Below the pieces are notes generated by a model. The model was given only the letters and a program-made list of their open reading frames with translations. It did not search any database and was not told the DNA's origin. DNA of 64,000 bases from Umbilicaria muhlenbergii (Eukaryota; Ascomycota; Lecanoromycetes; Umbilicariales; Umbilicariaceae). This document shows positions 1 through 12,640 of the stretch, piece after piece; the first letter of the stretch is position 1; each line of letters begins with the position of its first letter. The position numbers were made by a program, and so were the translations under genes. The stretch covers positions 3,690,129 through 3,754,128 of the forward strand of contig KK106981.1 in the NCBI GenBank assembly GCA_000611775.1. Reading direction: 5' to 3'.

Positions 1-27
1 CCCCCCCCCCTGGGTCCCTCGATCCTC

Positions 28-3000
28 TCACCCAAACCCCAACCCCACGCCCCCCTCCCCCACCTCATTCGAATAATGCTCACTCAACAGCACATCCAGC
101 ATCTCAAAGCTACTCCCCATCCCCGGTCCAAATCCACCAAACCCCTGCCCCGCCGCACCTCCTTGCGCGCCCGTTCCATTGAGTAAAGGGTCGAGGGGAA
201 GAGCCAGCCAGTCCGGTGTATAGTCGCCTGCGTGATGAGTATGAGTGGTGGAGAGGCCGGGGGTGTGGTAGAGGTGTTGGTTGTTGCTGCTGTTGGAGTG
301 GGTATTGTGATACACGGGGCTGTTGTTATAGGAGTGATCAGTAGTAGGGTAGGAAAGGTCAGGCGGCGGCATGATGGTGATACTATCGTCGTTCAAATCG
401 ATCGAGTCCCGCGAAATCCCCGCGAGCGGGTTCGACGCCGGGTCGTTGGTAAACAGATACCCGAAATGGTCCGGCTGTTGCGCCGTCGTGCGCGTGCCGC
501 CGCCCGGATCGCCGAAGTGAAGGTCTCGGCGGCCATCCGGCTGATGCGGGGGCTCGCTTTTATGCGCTGGCTTCGGGGGCGTGTTGGCACGTTGAGGTTC
601 GGCGGGATTCTGGACGCAGAGACGGACGAAGCGGGTGCGAATGCTCGAGGTGAGGTTTTCGACCAGATCGGCGATGCGGAGGCAGAGGTGGACGTCGTCG
701 ACGACGCTGGTGCGGAGGGCGGCGACGGTGTGGTCGATGAGGCGGAGGGAGATGGCTACTTCGTCTTCTTTGGCGCCGAGGGCGAAGGTCTGGGGTTTGT
801 GTTAATGGGGCGGGATTTGTTGAAAGATATGTGGTAAGGAGGTGCACCTTTAGTAGAAACATTGCTCCGGAGAGGATCCGGAAGTAGGTCCGTACAGGGG
901 TGTGCTTTAAGCCATCGTTCGGAAGTAGGCCTTCGACTACGTTCCGCAGGAGGCTTCTTGACGCGTCGACTACTTCTTTGATGTAGTATTCGTTGCCCTT
1001 GTAGAGCTCTACCAAAGACGGGGATAACAAGGCACTAGGTGTGCGCGTATTTGAACCAGTCGTGGCGCTGACATACGATCGACCGCCAGCTCGATGCGTG
1101 CTGGTCCATTGTTCCAGCACAGCTTGTAGAGCGAGTGAGTTGACGTAGATGCCTATTATTCATCCGGTCAGAGAACATCAAGGTGACTGTCAAGGGGAGA
1201 CCTTACGCATGTATTCATACTCGACAAGGAGTAGCAGTCTCGAATACTTGGGTACTGTGTGCGGTCAGGCTGACGTATCCAGCATATCACCTGAGTGGCG
1301 CACTCACGCTTGAGTACCTCGAAATTGTCCAACCAACCTCGAAGAAGAGGCTGGAAATCCTTCAGGTGATCAAGGTATTCGCCACTCCGGATTAGTTCCC
1401 TTGTCCGTGCCTTTGATGGAAACAGGCGCTCGTTGGTGATTTGCATGAGGCTCGTGATTTCGGCCCAGCAACGTTGTGTAATCTCGGAAATATCAATCGT
1501 TCCATTCAAGCCATCTGTTCCGGTCTGATCAGCCATATACCTAGCCTTCGCAATGGGTCTTAGCTGTGTGCCCACCTACCAGAATTTAAAGATGGTATCG
1601 GGAGTTTGAGATAATTTGCATGATTGACATGACTGGGAAACATGTTGGGTAGTCCAAGTCTACCACCAATCTGAGTCGCGCAAATATACAATAGTCGACG
1701 AACTCGATCGGCGCGCTGCCCATCATATGGCGCCTCGTATAACCAGGGAAGATTCTCTCCACTGGGGAATGCCTGCCCATTCACATCATCAAAAATACCG
1801 ATTTCATGGGCTAATGCAAGAGAAGTCCCTAAGAGGCTCCAACACATTCTGTCCGAACGCCAAGCAGGTTCTGTCCAACCTCTGACAGTAAAAGTCCTGT
1901 TACTCCGGCCGTCTGGTCGGGTGCTTTGGGATTCCAGTTCGGGGTCAGAATCCTCCAAGGGGGCAAGAAGTTCGCCTTCGTCATCTCCTGGCGGGAAGTG
2001 CATAGCGCGTGGGTGCCACTCTGTCAACAAGAGAAGACTAGCGGCGTTGTATCAGCTAATGTGTCCTTTCGTCCAGAATAGCTGGGGGAACTCACCTCTC
2101 GACGGTTCCAATACTTCCCAATGAACCTGTTTTTAGACTGTCTTTTAGCGCTGCCAAGGTAGCTTGAGAGTGCTTTCGTAGACCGCCAGCCCCACAGAAC
2201 CCGCCGCCGAACTGTTCTTGTCCCCAAAACATGCGGCCGATCATGCTTTGAAGATAAGTCCATAATCTTTCATGAACTAAAAACGATCTAGACTTATCGC
2301 CGGGGCCTGCCAGTGCTGAATAGCGAGAGGATATTGTAAGGAGAACCACTGTAAGCATCGGCTCGTCCTGGAGCAATCTGGGGTGTGTAGCTGGAGACCT
2401 AAAGTCTGGTGGCGTTATTGGAGTCATAGGTGCCAGATGCTCATAGAAGCTTGAAGACGGGGTCAGCAGAAGAACAGCATGACTGGGAGTCTGTAGCGTA
2501 CTAGTCTATGTACGAGACTGCTTCTCTTGCGGTAAACCACCCAGCTCTTACAAACCGAAGCCGGGACCAGGCTTTGAGCGCACGACGTAAATCTTGCGGA
2601 TCATGCTTGACCTCTTGTGGTATGCTCGAGTTGGCCGGTTGACCATTGACGTCCGCAGCATGCTCTCTGGATGTGCTACGGAACCTTGGTTGGGTGCCAT
2701 GCTGGCCTGAGGGTCTTCTTGTAGATGTTTGCGGCCTTGCGCCTTGAGGAGCCAAATCTTGTCCAACCTGAGTAATGTCCTGGTTCAAATCTCCACTTCG
2801 CCCTGCGGCTTCAAAGAGCAGATGCAGAGCATCACCGGGATTGTGGATAGGGGTCCGAAACAGTTCGGCAGCAGTCTCGTTCGTGACTTCTTGGTCCTTC
2901 GAGTCAACCCCAGAGTCCGGGAACAAGGGCGGTCCATTGCTGGCAGATCCGTAGTGTTGCGAAGGCGGCGTGATCGATTGAGAGTCCGATATTGCTGGGC

Positions 3001-3364
3001 TATGGACATGCTGCAGTCCCACCGCTTGAGCTTGGCCACCGGAGCGTGGGGCCGGCAGCGTCGATCGTCTCCGATTTCGAGCGGCGTAGTCATCCTCCAC
3101 CTCGTCGTCCCCTCCTTCCATGTGCTCGCCGCCATCCGCCTTCCGCTTCCGCCTCGTGGCGGAGAAGGAGCATTCCTTGCTTTCCCGGCGACATCTCACG
3201 CATGGGGGTTCGTGAGGATCATCGACTGGCCCAAGATCGCAGCGCACTTTCCTGCGACGGCAAGGGATACAGGCTTGGTATGTGCGCTTGTGAGTTGGTG
3301 CCGAGGCACTGTCGGGGGCAGCGGTGCCTACAAAGAAGCTGGAAGGGTTGCTCACTGCAGCCAT
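28..3364 (-). CDS. Zn(II)2Cys6 fungal transcription factor
   Basis: Probable nuclear DNA-binding regulator. The N-terminus carries a Zn2Cys6 cluster with cysteines at about residues 32, 35, 42, 55, 58 and 65 ([12 protein letters not shown], then PPCVRC), followed by a basic stretch (ATRRKRK). After a disordered Ser/Pro/Gln region comes a long helical middle domain of the fungal-specific regulator type (for example [17 protein letters not shown] and [17 protein letters not shown]), and a Gly/Ser/Pro/Asn-rich tail. My exons are 3364-2502, 2449-2096, 2037-1576, 1540-1308, 1254-1207, 1152-848 and 789-28; they sum to 1008 codons in one frame. The third intron (1541-1575) is only 35 nt, so that junction is the least certain. 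It resembles ArcA-like regulators of amino-acid catabolism, but this is from memory and the target genes cannot be inferred. The stop is 28 bases from the window edge, so the gene is complete. Confidence 0.9.
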
Positions 3365-4575
3365 GACCCTCGGACATCGCTACAGGATCGAGGTTGCTAT
3401 CGGCTAGGAGCGGAACGGCTCAGGACCACCACATTCAACGGCCAGATCCAGGGTCACCAAATTCAGCTTAGCGTAAGCATTATAGGTCTAGACGGCCCCG
3501 GAAGTGCTCAGGACCACCAGATTCGACGGCCAGATTCACATTCACCCAATTCAGCGGCAGGGCAAGACTACTCCGCCATGACCCTCTATTGCACAACTAC
3601 CATAGAACTTGTTGCCAAAGATTGTCATTCTCTGGCAGAAACACTTCGAATCATACCGAAATTGTGAAAAAAGTAGCCTCTGTGGACTCATTCTCTCAGC
3701 ATCATCGAGATCGACAATGGTCGATCATACATCCGAAGGTAAGGTACCTTAGTTCAGGTAGAGCCGCTGAACAGGGGGCGGGAATGTGGAAGCGAGCGGC
3801 TCAAGACGAAGCAGCCTCGGTGCAGCTATCTTGGCAAGAAGTCGTCTTGAGGAACATACACCTGTTCTGCCTTACATCGGCTGCCAGACGAGGCCAGGGC
3901 AGCTGCAGGGCAGGGAGAGCCAGCTGCACGCAATCATCCCGTACATAAGGTACTCCCATTCGTACCCACATCGCATCTTCCAACCGTCTTTGCGCATCCA
4001 ATCTCTCCAAACAGCGCGTTCCTAGGTCCTACCTGGCAAGTATCAATCTACAGCTACAATGCGGCTGCTCTAGACTCGAACAGGGGATTGCACTGCTGGA
4101 GAAAGCATTCCGTGCTCATGCCCCTGGCGTCATAGATAAGGTCAAGAGGCCCAACTCGTCCAGAGTCTGAACACCTAGTCGTTTGAGTAGTGAGGAATGA
4201 CCCGGTTGCTTGCAGGTATAACTAGTTACCTAGCAAGGAAAAACCAAACCGTGCTTGTGCAAATGCAAGCAGCCTCCTGAGCTAGACTACCTGGCTATAT
4301 GCGAGGGGCCCGCAGCAAAAATCGCAAGATGGATGCACCTTGACGATGAACACATACAGTTGCAAGAAGCGAAAAAGGTGGTATAGGAGACCATAATGTG
4401 GCAACCCTCATGAGCCCCACGGCCTGTGAACTCCGCCTTGTCGCGACCCAGAAAATCAAAACTCAAGCCCTAGCGTATTCGTAAGAATAAGGAGACGCCT
4501 CGAAGCAAGCGCGCGAGATGGTATAAACGGCCAGGCCTTGCCGACAGGATAAACATCCAAATATCTGAGATCTTG
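3365..4575. other. Intergenic; promoter of the Zn2Cys6 gene and 3' flank of the Tea4 gene
   Basis: No convincing gene is visible. The part nearest the Zn2Cys6 start holds a 50-bp direct repeat (separate entry). The open frames here are short, overlap in several frames and show no family motif. The half nearer 4575 would contain the 3' UTR of the Tea4-like gene. Confidence 0.6.
3418..3555. repeat. Two-copy 50-bp direct repeat upstream of the Zn2Cys6 gene
   Basis: Copy 1 is 3418-3467 and copy 2 is 3506-3555. Both begin gctcaggaccacca, share a central cggccagat and end in attcagc, with a handful of substitutions. The 88-bp spacing puts both copies within 200 bp of the start codon, in the promoter or 5' UTR. 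Confidence 0.8.
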
Positions 4576-7500
4576 TTATCGAGCACCAAGCTTCGACTTT
4601 TTCGCCAACCAGTCGCCCAACAGTCCGTCGAGTCGGTTCGAAATCTCCACCAGCCTGCGGTTCTCGGCCTTGAACAGGTTTCCCACAAAAGGATGATCTG
4701 GCCCCGCCGGTTTGACGTCTGACTTGTCGTGAACAACCACTAGTAGATCTCGGATGTCAGTGTCGTCTTCGAGATATGTTCGCAAGCTTGCGTCACTCCA
4801 CACTGGTCCCGAGGTGCTTGTTGATCGAGCTATAGACGTAGGAGTTTCTTCGCGTGCTCCAGCTTCGTGTGGAGCTTCGATGAGTTCGGGCGATGACGTC
4901 GGAGATATCGGGGATATCGAAGGCTCTTCTTGGGACGATGTATCTCCCACCAAGGGAGGTAAACTGTGGGTTTGTGCGTCTTGAGGGGACACTTGCACCG
5001 GCGATTCAGATAACCGATCCTTTGCGGAGTCTTCCCTAGGAGTAACTGAAGCATCTCTTTCAGCCTCGTGGCCCGCATACGGCGCCACATTCTCCTCAGA
5101 CCCAAAGATAGACTCCGAGGGCTCCTCCTTTTCCGGCGAAGAATCGAAGTCATCCATAGCAACCCGCTGTTTGGCTTTTCTGACCTTTTCAGGTTTGTGG
5201 TCAGGGGCAGAGGAAGATGGTCGCAGAACGTCGCTGATAGGGGAGAACAGCCCCTCCTTTCGCCGTACGTCTTTGATCGCTTCCGTTGTATGCTCCTGCT
5301 CATGCGACTGCTCCGGGGACTTGACACTTAGTTGTAGTGGGGCAGCTTCACTCCCACGCTCCATGTCTGAATTCACCACACGCATAGACGCAACTGCGTC
5401 AGCTGCATTAGGCGCTGCTCTATCTGGAGGCGGCATGTCTGCAGATTGCTGGGGTGTGAATTGGGGTTCGGCAATTTCTGGTCTCGCACTCTCCGGCCTC
5501 TGGGCAGGAGAGAGATCCTGAGAAAGTGGGGGCTTAGCAGACGGCGAACCCTTAGTAGGATTAGGTTTCTGTAATTTGCTAGTTTGCCTCTGTGAGGTCG
5601 ACCTCCCAACGGGTGTCGCGGATCGAGTGTCTTGCGATACGGACTCTGGGGAGTCCTTTGGTTGCGAGCTCGATAATTCTTCTGATAGCCTCTCTGTCGA
5701 CTCTACTTCGTCGTCTTGGGACCTATTTTTTTTGTCCTTTCGCTTGAACAGGCCGCTCAACATTCCAGATTTCTTTTCTTTCCGCTTCTTGTCCTCTTTC
5801 CCCTTTTCCGGTGGTGAACTAGCTTTGTCCAGAGTGTCAAGACTGCCTCTAGGTTTGACCTGTTCGACGTCTTTAGTCCGGTTGTCTAAGTCTCGGATAC
5901 AGTAATCTTACCTCTTTTGATTCGTTTGACCTTATTGTGGAGTTACTTGAATCGTCTCGCAGTAGATTAGGAGTGATAGTGATCTTCCGCGTCTCGACAC
6001 TCTCGTCCTTAAAAAACGAGTCTGTATTACGGACAATGCCATTTCTTGACTTAGCTGCTACGCCATCGTCTGTGATTGTCAGCGATGCTGGACCATCGAG
6101 GCCTTGATATGCCATACTTAAATGGTCGAGCATCTCTTCACTCGTCCGTGGGTTCTCCATCGCTGTGATCTCATCAGTCTCCTCACCACCATTGCCAAGC
6201 CCTAGCTCTGCCTGTGGTTCGGTCTTTGCTTGATTCTCATTTGCTGATGATCTCAGTTTCAATGGCTCTATAGTCGTTGTCTCGTCCTGCTTTTGCTGAA
6301 CATTCTGCGCTTCTGCATCGGCTGCCTCGTCCTCATTACCGAAGTCCTCCGCATCGCCTTCTTCCTCTGTCGAGTACTCCACATCAGAAGCTTCGACATA
6401 TGTAGGCGCGGAGAATTGGACTGTCTTAGCATTTCGTCTTTTCATGGCCTTTTTCAGTGGATTTTTTGACTTCTCTGGATTGTCACCAAGCATCGTTTGC
6501 GATAGCTGAGATGTTCAGTACAACTCGTCGTTCTAGCGAGCGATGCAATACCCACATCAATGTTTCTATGCTTGTTCAATCGAGCCAATCGTTCCGTAGG
6601 TGTTTCAATATGCTCCGCTGGTAAATAACCTAGAAATAGTTTAGGTCCACATACTTAACATATTTGTCAAGTAGCCTACCGATGCTGCTGTCTTTGACAA
6701 CTCTGACAAGCCACCAGTAGCTGTTGCTATCGTCGAGGAGGACCATCGTGTCGCCTTTGGTGGCATTGGCTTGTCCTTCGACGGTTGCGACGAACGTATG
6801 TAATGCATAAACAAATTCGAAATCGATGTCCTCTACTTCGCGTAAGCACTCTCCACCCCATCCTGAGTCGATGAAACGAGAATCATCAGAAAAAGAAACG
6901 TCTTCGGTATCATCATCAAAATCATCTGGGCCGTCGGTGTTCATAGAACTGGAGTCGGAGGATGATGAACTAGAGGGGGCACCAGGTAAATGTGCGTCGT
7001 CGAAGCTGTTGTCAAGTAATGGATCATCCGGCGGTAAAAGTAGGTCGTGTAGATCGAGAGGGTCCATGTCAGCATCATACGATTCTTTCAGGTCTTCGAA
7101 ATCTTCGCGAAAATGGCTGGTTCGGTCTTTGTTATTCGATGGGCCGAGGCGGTTGTGGGTCCCGTTTTCGAGTCCATCATGATCTGAGCAAGCCGACGGT
7201 CGATCCAGGCCGTACTCACCCTGTTGATGATGATCCTCTGACGGGCCAGGTCCTTCCTGTTTCTGGGTAAACAAAAGGGGGAGATGCTCTGGTGTTGCAA
7301 TAAAGGGGGATGATGAAGCTTCATGTATGGGAACAGAAGCTTGCGGCGTATTTGGGCCTGAAAGGGTTTCGGGGAGGGAAACGGTGCGAATGGGCCAACG
7401 TAGAGGTAAATGATACCCACCATCATCTATCGACGGAGAGCTGGAGATTTTGTCCATCATGTCGTCCTCCAAGCCATCATCTATCTCGCCATCCGCCAGT

Positions 7501-7957
7501 TCTTCGTCCTCCCGGCCCACCATGGAACCATTGCGCTGATCGGCAAGCGTATCTTCCGATCCATGAATGCTCGTACCAAATTCTGTTTCGCTGCCTTCAT
7601 AAGAGCTGTGTTCGTCGTGAAGTAGTTGGAGTTCCTTGTTCGACAAGTCTTGTGATACCCGTGGACTTCTGGTGTGCAGTTCCGCTGCCTGCTGCTCAAC
7701 ATGCTGTAGAGTGATGGCTTGATGGGGAGCCAGTGGTCCCTCGCCGAACGGTAATGGATGAGTCAAATGGTGACTGTGGTCTTTCGCCGAAGGGGCTTCA
7801 TGATCTTGAAGATCGAGCGTATCTACTCCGTCAACCGTTAGCAAGTATCCCAAGCCGTACAGCTCTCTGCGAAACCGGCGCCCAGCTTTCATGTCCCGAG
7901 ATAATAACAATAGCTGGCGCGCTCCTCACCTGCTCTGATTATATGAGGCCGAGTCAT
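4576..7957 (-). CDS. Tea4/Bud14-like SH3 polarity protein
   Basis: In yeasts this family recruits type 1 protein phosphatase to the cell tip or bud cortex and links microtubule-delivered landmarks to formins. An SH3 domain lies at about residues 343-400 (FVYALHTF, then SNSYWWLVRV and YLPAEHIE). Directly after it comes the family's conserved block with a PP1-docking RVxF motif, KTVQF, at residues 442-446, then VEASDVEYSTEEE. A long acidic, Ser-rich disordered region follows, and a second block contains GMLSGLFKRKDKK. My exons are 7957-7930, 7822-6680, 6629-6556, 6505-5912 and 5859-4576, giving 1040 residues in frame. The start is a 28-nt first exon (MTRPHIIRA); its 107-bp intron has a clear gctaacg branch site. 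Identification as Tea4/Bud14 rests on the SH3 plus KTVQF pairing and is firm at family level. Confidence 0.92.
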
Positions 7958-8769
7958 TGTGTGCTATGCTCGGAGAATATCAGGTTTGGGCTCGCTGTGG
8001 AAGGATATAGAGGGTGATCGTGTTGTAGCGGAACATGCGCTCGGAATGCGTTCGGAATGCGACAAGGTCGGTAGGTTTATAAAATCTTGAGTTACCACCC
8101 GTCATTTAAGTCTGTATTGAGATGACAGACAAGAGGAACGTTCTGAGGGGGTTCTCTCGGATAGTTGCATTGGTTGAAGCTGCGAATGCGAAAGTAAGGC
8201 TGAAGTTTCCGCGAAAGGTTGGGGGCAAACATTCAGCTGGTCCGGGAAGGAAAGGGCCTTGAACGTCGAGCGAAGAACTGCAATGAGGCTATACCCATTA
8301 TTTGGGCAGAGTATCCTACTCTACAATGCAGTGGCTCGACTGCTCAGCTGTCAGCGTATCCTTTTCGACCGAAGTGATAAAAACGGAGGGCTGGGTCTAA
8401 GCTTACCTTTAGGGGGCAAATAATCTTGTAACGAACGCCTCCAGGTTTCAGGTTTCACTGCGAGATGATCTGCCACTAAGGCGGGTGTCGCCGTATCGCC
8501 GTCGATCACACACGTGCCCTACGCCAATCCCTGAAGAAAGACCACCTGCGGAAGTGCGCATCTCTAAGGTCTTATATGTGTATTCGTGCATGTTTACCTC
8601 CAATGCCACCTTTAAAATAAGGTACGTTTTCTGTTCGATGACCAAGGTATATTACATTTGCCTCTAGCCTCGGCGAGAACCGCCTGCCAACGCCGAGAAG
8701 TGTATCCTTCAAACGCCAGGAGGCCCGCTGTAAATGCATAGCAAAACTGGCAATCACTCAAGGCTCGAT
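7958..8769. other. Intergenic between the Tea4 5' end and the GT90 3' end
   Basis: Non-coding as far as I can see. It holds the promoter and leader of the Tea4-like gene and the 3' UTR of the GT90 gene. A short tandem ttcggaatgcg appears near 8038-8063. No RNA gene was recognised. Confidence 0.5.
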
Positions 8770-10804
8770 TCACTGGGCACCTGCTACTGTCGACTCGTGC
8801 AGCTCGCCGCCGTCCCCCGAATAGCCGATTCGATCCCGGTTATCGTCGATGATGCGGGCATACTCCAGTAGGAGTCTGAACATGTATATCTGTAGAACCT
8901 GTCAGCCACCCACACCAGACATTCCAAGCCTCTGTCGTGACGCTCAAGCTTACCTCGATATCATCGCGCCTGAGAACCTTCTGCGCCCACTCCCTGCCTT
9001 GTAGAGCTAACCTTTTGGCCTCGGCATCGTGACTCGGTACATAGGCAATTTCGCTAGCATTATTTTCCTCGGCCAGGTGCTGCTGGCCAAGACTACCAAC
9101 ACCGATGAAATATGTGAGAATACTATATATGTCGTCGAATCTGTTGTCCATGGGAACAAAGTGTCTCCAGGCGAAAAGTCGTGAATCGTGCCACTCTCTA
9201 AAGATGGTGGCCTTGATGCCGAGGGATTTGCTTTCAAGGAACGCTCGCCATCGCCCAGAAAACGAGTGGCCGTCCACATCGATGAGATATCTATACTTGA
9301 ACTGCTCTGACAGCGACATTTGTGGCTTGAGAGTCCAGACGTCATTGTAGAAGTTACAGTCGGGAATGCATCCCCATGTTTCGACGAATCCAACGTCCGT
9401 GTACTTCTCAGCGAATTTCGAGGGGTTGAATAGCCTGAAATTCTCATATTCGCCTTTTTGCTCTGGCTGTTCCGTCAGGATCCTGACCACTTTGCCTTGC
9501 ATCTTTGTACCATTGAGCAGCATCACCAATCGCTGACGGTGCATACGCTGCCAGTTGTCCTCTAATTGTATACCACCAGAAGTCACGCCTCGCCAGACCG
9601 TGTTCTCCTGTTTCGTGACCCAATCAAGATCGTAAGTGTCGTCGTAATCATACCTTTCATCATGCTTCCAGTACATGTTCGCAGGGAACAGGATATCGCT
9701 GTTGACGTTGACCTTGCACTCGCTAAATACTGGCACCAGGCGTTTGGTAGCTATGACGGTGGAGCTAGAATAAAGGAAGCCGTGCTTGTCTTGCATCTCG
9801 GGGCCCATGGTACAAAGGTCCGAAGAACGATTAAAATTAGTGATGATTCCCCCGAGGCGACTTTTGTATAGAGTCTCGGAGTCTGCTAAGGTGGAGTCAT
9901 TGGCTCTAGCATGCGACTTAGGGGGGCAGGCGGTTTTGGCAATATTCATGTACTGCTTGCCATGTGCTCCATACCATTGCGAATCTTCTCGAGGCCCATC
10001 GTCTTGCTTCGCGTCCACGTCAAGGTAGCCGTGCATGTCTTGAGTAAATTCGTTGCTGGCCTCAGGCGGAGTCTGGCGAGTCTCCAGCTCTTTTGCAAGC
10101 ATTGATTGCATGTCTTCCCACGGCACTACCACCCGCGGCTGATCTAACCTGTTCATGGCAATGTCCATATCGGGTATATACTTGATGAATCGTTTGATTA
10201 GATTGACCATTGTCTCGGACCGCCATGATTGATTGTTCTGCTTCACAACCTTGTGATTCCGGATATGAATACCGGCAACGCCATCATCACTTTTCTCCCA
10301 CATATGCGCTGCCAGCGTACGGATAACGTAAGGTTCCACTGCCCAAAAAGGTCGAAGATCATCCATGATCTGCTCAAAGTCGTCGATATTATGAACATTT
10401 CTTTCCCGAGCGAATCGATACCACTCTTCAAAGCCCGGTGGAGGATGCCTGCCATATCTCCTCCTGTACTTGCTGACCGTCTCCTTGAAAGTTGTCGATC
10501 GGTTGTCCTCATATTCTCGCCACTTCTTGTCCGCTTCCGCTATTAATTTTGAGATAGGATGCGAGTCCACTGGCCCCTGCACATCGTCGAAGCTACTGTC
10601 GTCTTGCCATGATGAATCGAGAGGATCGTGTTCGGAGAAGCCACCGCCAGAAGTCTTCTGGGTTTTTCCTAGTATAGGAAGATTCTCAATGCGTGACCGT
10701 ACGTCAGCGCCTGAGAGTACGAGGAGGTTGGCGACAATAAGGAAAAGGCTGATGATTGCAACGAGAAAGAAGAGGCGCCGCTTCCCACGGTCAAACGAAC
10801 TCAT
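8770..10804 (-). CDS. GT90 (CAP10/CAP59-related) glycosyltransferase, type II membrane protein
   Basis: Golgi-type glycosyltransferase; the family includes cryptococcal Cap10 and O-glucosyl or xylosyl transferases, and the substrate here is unknown. A single N-terminal signal anchor (about residues 9-31, [20 protein letters not shown]) follows a short basic cytosolic tail. The C-terminal third has the GT90 hallmark: [20 protein letters not shown], then [18 protein letters not shown] and a closing segment with [10 protein letters not shown]. Exons are 10804-8954 and 8889-8770, with one 64-bp intron, giving 656 residues. I chose the ATG at 10804 (MSSFDRG) because it sits just before the anchor. 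An in-frame ATG-less extension reaches 10897. It is divergent from the uL15m gene across about 390 bp. Confidence 0.9.
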
Positions 10805-11193
10805 GGTTGAAGATAGCGGTCGGCCAGACCGAGCTGCGGACCGACAAAAACGAAGGGAAAGGCTCTCAGCTGAGCTGTTTCTGCGAAATGTACACAATCC
10901 GCCGCGCTTTCACACCTCTATGTCACGCAAAGTCCGAGAAGTGGCATGCTGGATACCATGCTCATGCGACTCCTGGTGAGTTATCAGAAGATAAGGTGCT
11001 CTTTGAAGTCGTCGCATCTCGCAGAACTCGCAATACTCAAGCAACCTTTAGGAGTGCTGGAGATGGGCCGGGATCATCGCTCCGGAGCATCTTGTACCGA
11101 GGCGCTAATCACTTCTTGGGGAGGGCTCTTGGCTCTCGCATCATTCCGAATGGCCTGACTTCAAACAGCAGCGTTCACGGCATATCGATCATC
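10805..11193. promoter_or_regulatory. Shared intergenic promoter region, GT90 / uL15m
   Basis: 389 bp separate the divergent starts of the GT90 and uL15m genes, so both promoters must lie here. No specific element was assigned. Confidence 0.5.
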
Positions 11194-12134
11194 ATGCCGC
11201 CACGATTAGGTTCCTTACTGAGGGTATCGTTGTCAGCGCCTCAACCTGCCTGCTTTATCTCTCCGTACTTACTTCCATGCCTTCAATCACAACAGCGCGC
11301 GGCGTCGATTCTCTCCAGTCTCTCGGACAACGCCGGCGCATACAATAAGAAGATTAGACGTGGACGGGGACCAGCATCAGGCAAGGGTAAGACGTCAGGG
11401 AGAGGGCATAAGGGACAGAAGCAGCATGGAAAGGTACCCAGGGGCTTCAATGGTGGGCAGACGCCTTTGGAAGTCGTACACGGGAAGAGAGGATTCGTGA
11501 ATGTGTATGTTCATGTTCTACGTACTACATACAAAGCCAGACGGTATCAAAGGCTGACTGTTTTAATCCTAGTTTCTCGGTCGACATGACCCCCGTAAAT
11601 ATTGAACGCATTCAGGCGTGGATCGATCAAGGCCGCATTGATCCGTCTCGCCCAATTACCCCGAAGGAACTGGGCTACTCACGCTGTGTCACCAATGTCA
11701 AAGACGGCGTTAAGCTCCTTGCAAAAGGATCTGAACAGCTTCGTACGGCTCTCAACGTCGTCGTCTCACGGGCTTCTGCCGCTGCAATATCTGCCATTGA
11801 GGCCGCTGGTGGATCAGTGACGACACGCTATTACACACCGTTCTCCCTTCAAAGAGTTATGCGCGGGAAGACGGATCCTATCAACTCATTAATGTCTCAA
11901 GAGTCGGATGCTGAGAGTATCATCAAAGGAGGTTTCCAGCATCGGTTACCTGATCCTACTAGCAGGAAAGACATCGAGTACTACCGCGATCCGGCGCATA
12001 GGGGATATTTAAGTCATCTTGTTCCCGAAGGTCATGGTCCTAGTTTGTTTTTCAAGACACCTAATACCGGCAAGCCGGCGAGGAGAAGGGCTTCAGGTTC
12101 AAAAGTTGTAGCGGGCGAGAACCGCATCTGGTAG
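11194..12134 (+). CDS. Mitochondrial large-subunit ribosomal protein uL15m
   Basis: Mitoribosome structural protein (bacterial L15 family, yeast Mrpl10). After a Ser/Leu-rich presequence comes the diagnostic L15 N-terminal block, a Gly/Lys/Arg-rich loop ([18 protein letters not shown], then [10 protein letters not shown]), which in bacteria threads into the 23S rRNA. The C-terminal L15 core includes [10 protein letters not shown] and [17 protein letters not shown]. Exons are 11194-11504 and 11573-12134 (68-bp intron), giving 290 residues. Mitochondrial targeting is inferred from the family and from the N-terminus. Confidence 0.95.
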
Positions 12135-12640
12135 ATGGCGTCTGACGGTGGATTTTAAGGAGGTTGGCTGGGCTGCTGTGTAGTGCATGGACATAGATAG
12201 TTCGAGCGGAGTAATCACCCTCCGCCTGAAATCGCGTAGGCTTTGGATTCTGGGTGTGTGTCGGGGGTGTCTCTCCGCATCAAATTGGACGGAGTCAGAG
12301 TCCGTTGCGGCAAGATAGAATCCATACTATTACCAAACCCACTCTATGTGCCCATGGCGCTAGCCGAACCAGTGACTACAGTTACGCACGAAATATCTTA
12401 ACTACGCTTTGAGGGATCGAGACGATCACAAAGGCTGCAGAACTTATAAGTTGTCAGCAGTACGAGTACTCGGAGTAGAGAAGACTCGAGGTTGGTTTGA
12501 AATCGGTTCCGAGGATCGCCGCGACTAACGAAGCAACTATGACGCTGTTCCATTGTCGATTACCAATTATTCCATAGCACTGTTAATAGCATACTAAATA
12601 AATCCCCACACATCTACCCCGTTATTGACCACATCTATTC
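12135..12640. other. Intergenic, uL15m 3' flank and GST promoter
   Basis: About 500 bp with no gene visible. It should hold the uL15m 3' UTR and the promoter of the downstream GST gene, whose leader is A/C-rich (aaatccccacacatctacccc). Confidence 0.5.

Noticed and set aside
232-837. 201-codon plus-strand open frame
   Set aside because: Lies opposite the last exon of the Zn2Cys6 gene, which is supported by frame and family sequence.
2729-3667. 312-codon plus-strand open frame
   Set aside because: Antisense to the first exon of the Zn2Cys6 gene, whose zinc cluster is unmistakable; no motif of its own.
4050-4145. tRNA-like sequence on minus (TTCGAGTC T-loop-like, TGCT..AGCA stem)
   Set aside because: The T-stem and acceptor stem do not pair, so no cloverleaf can be drawn; at best a chance match or a dead relic.
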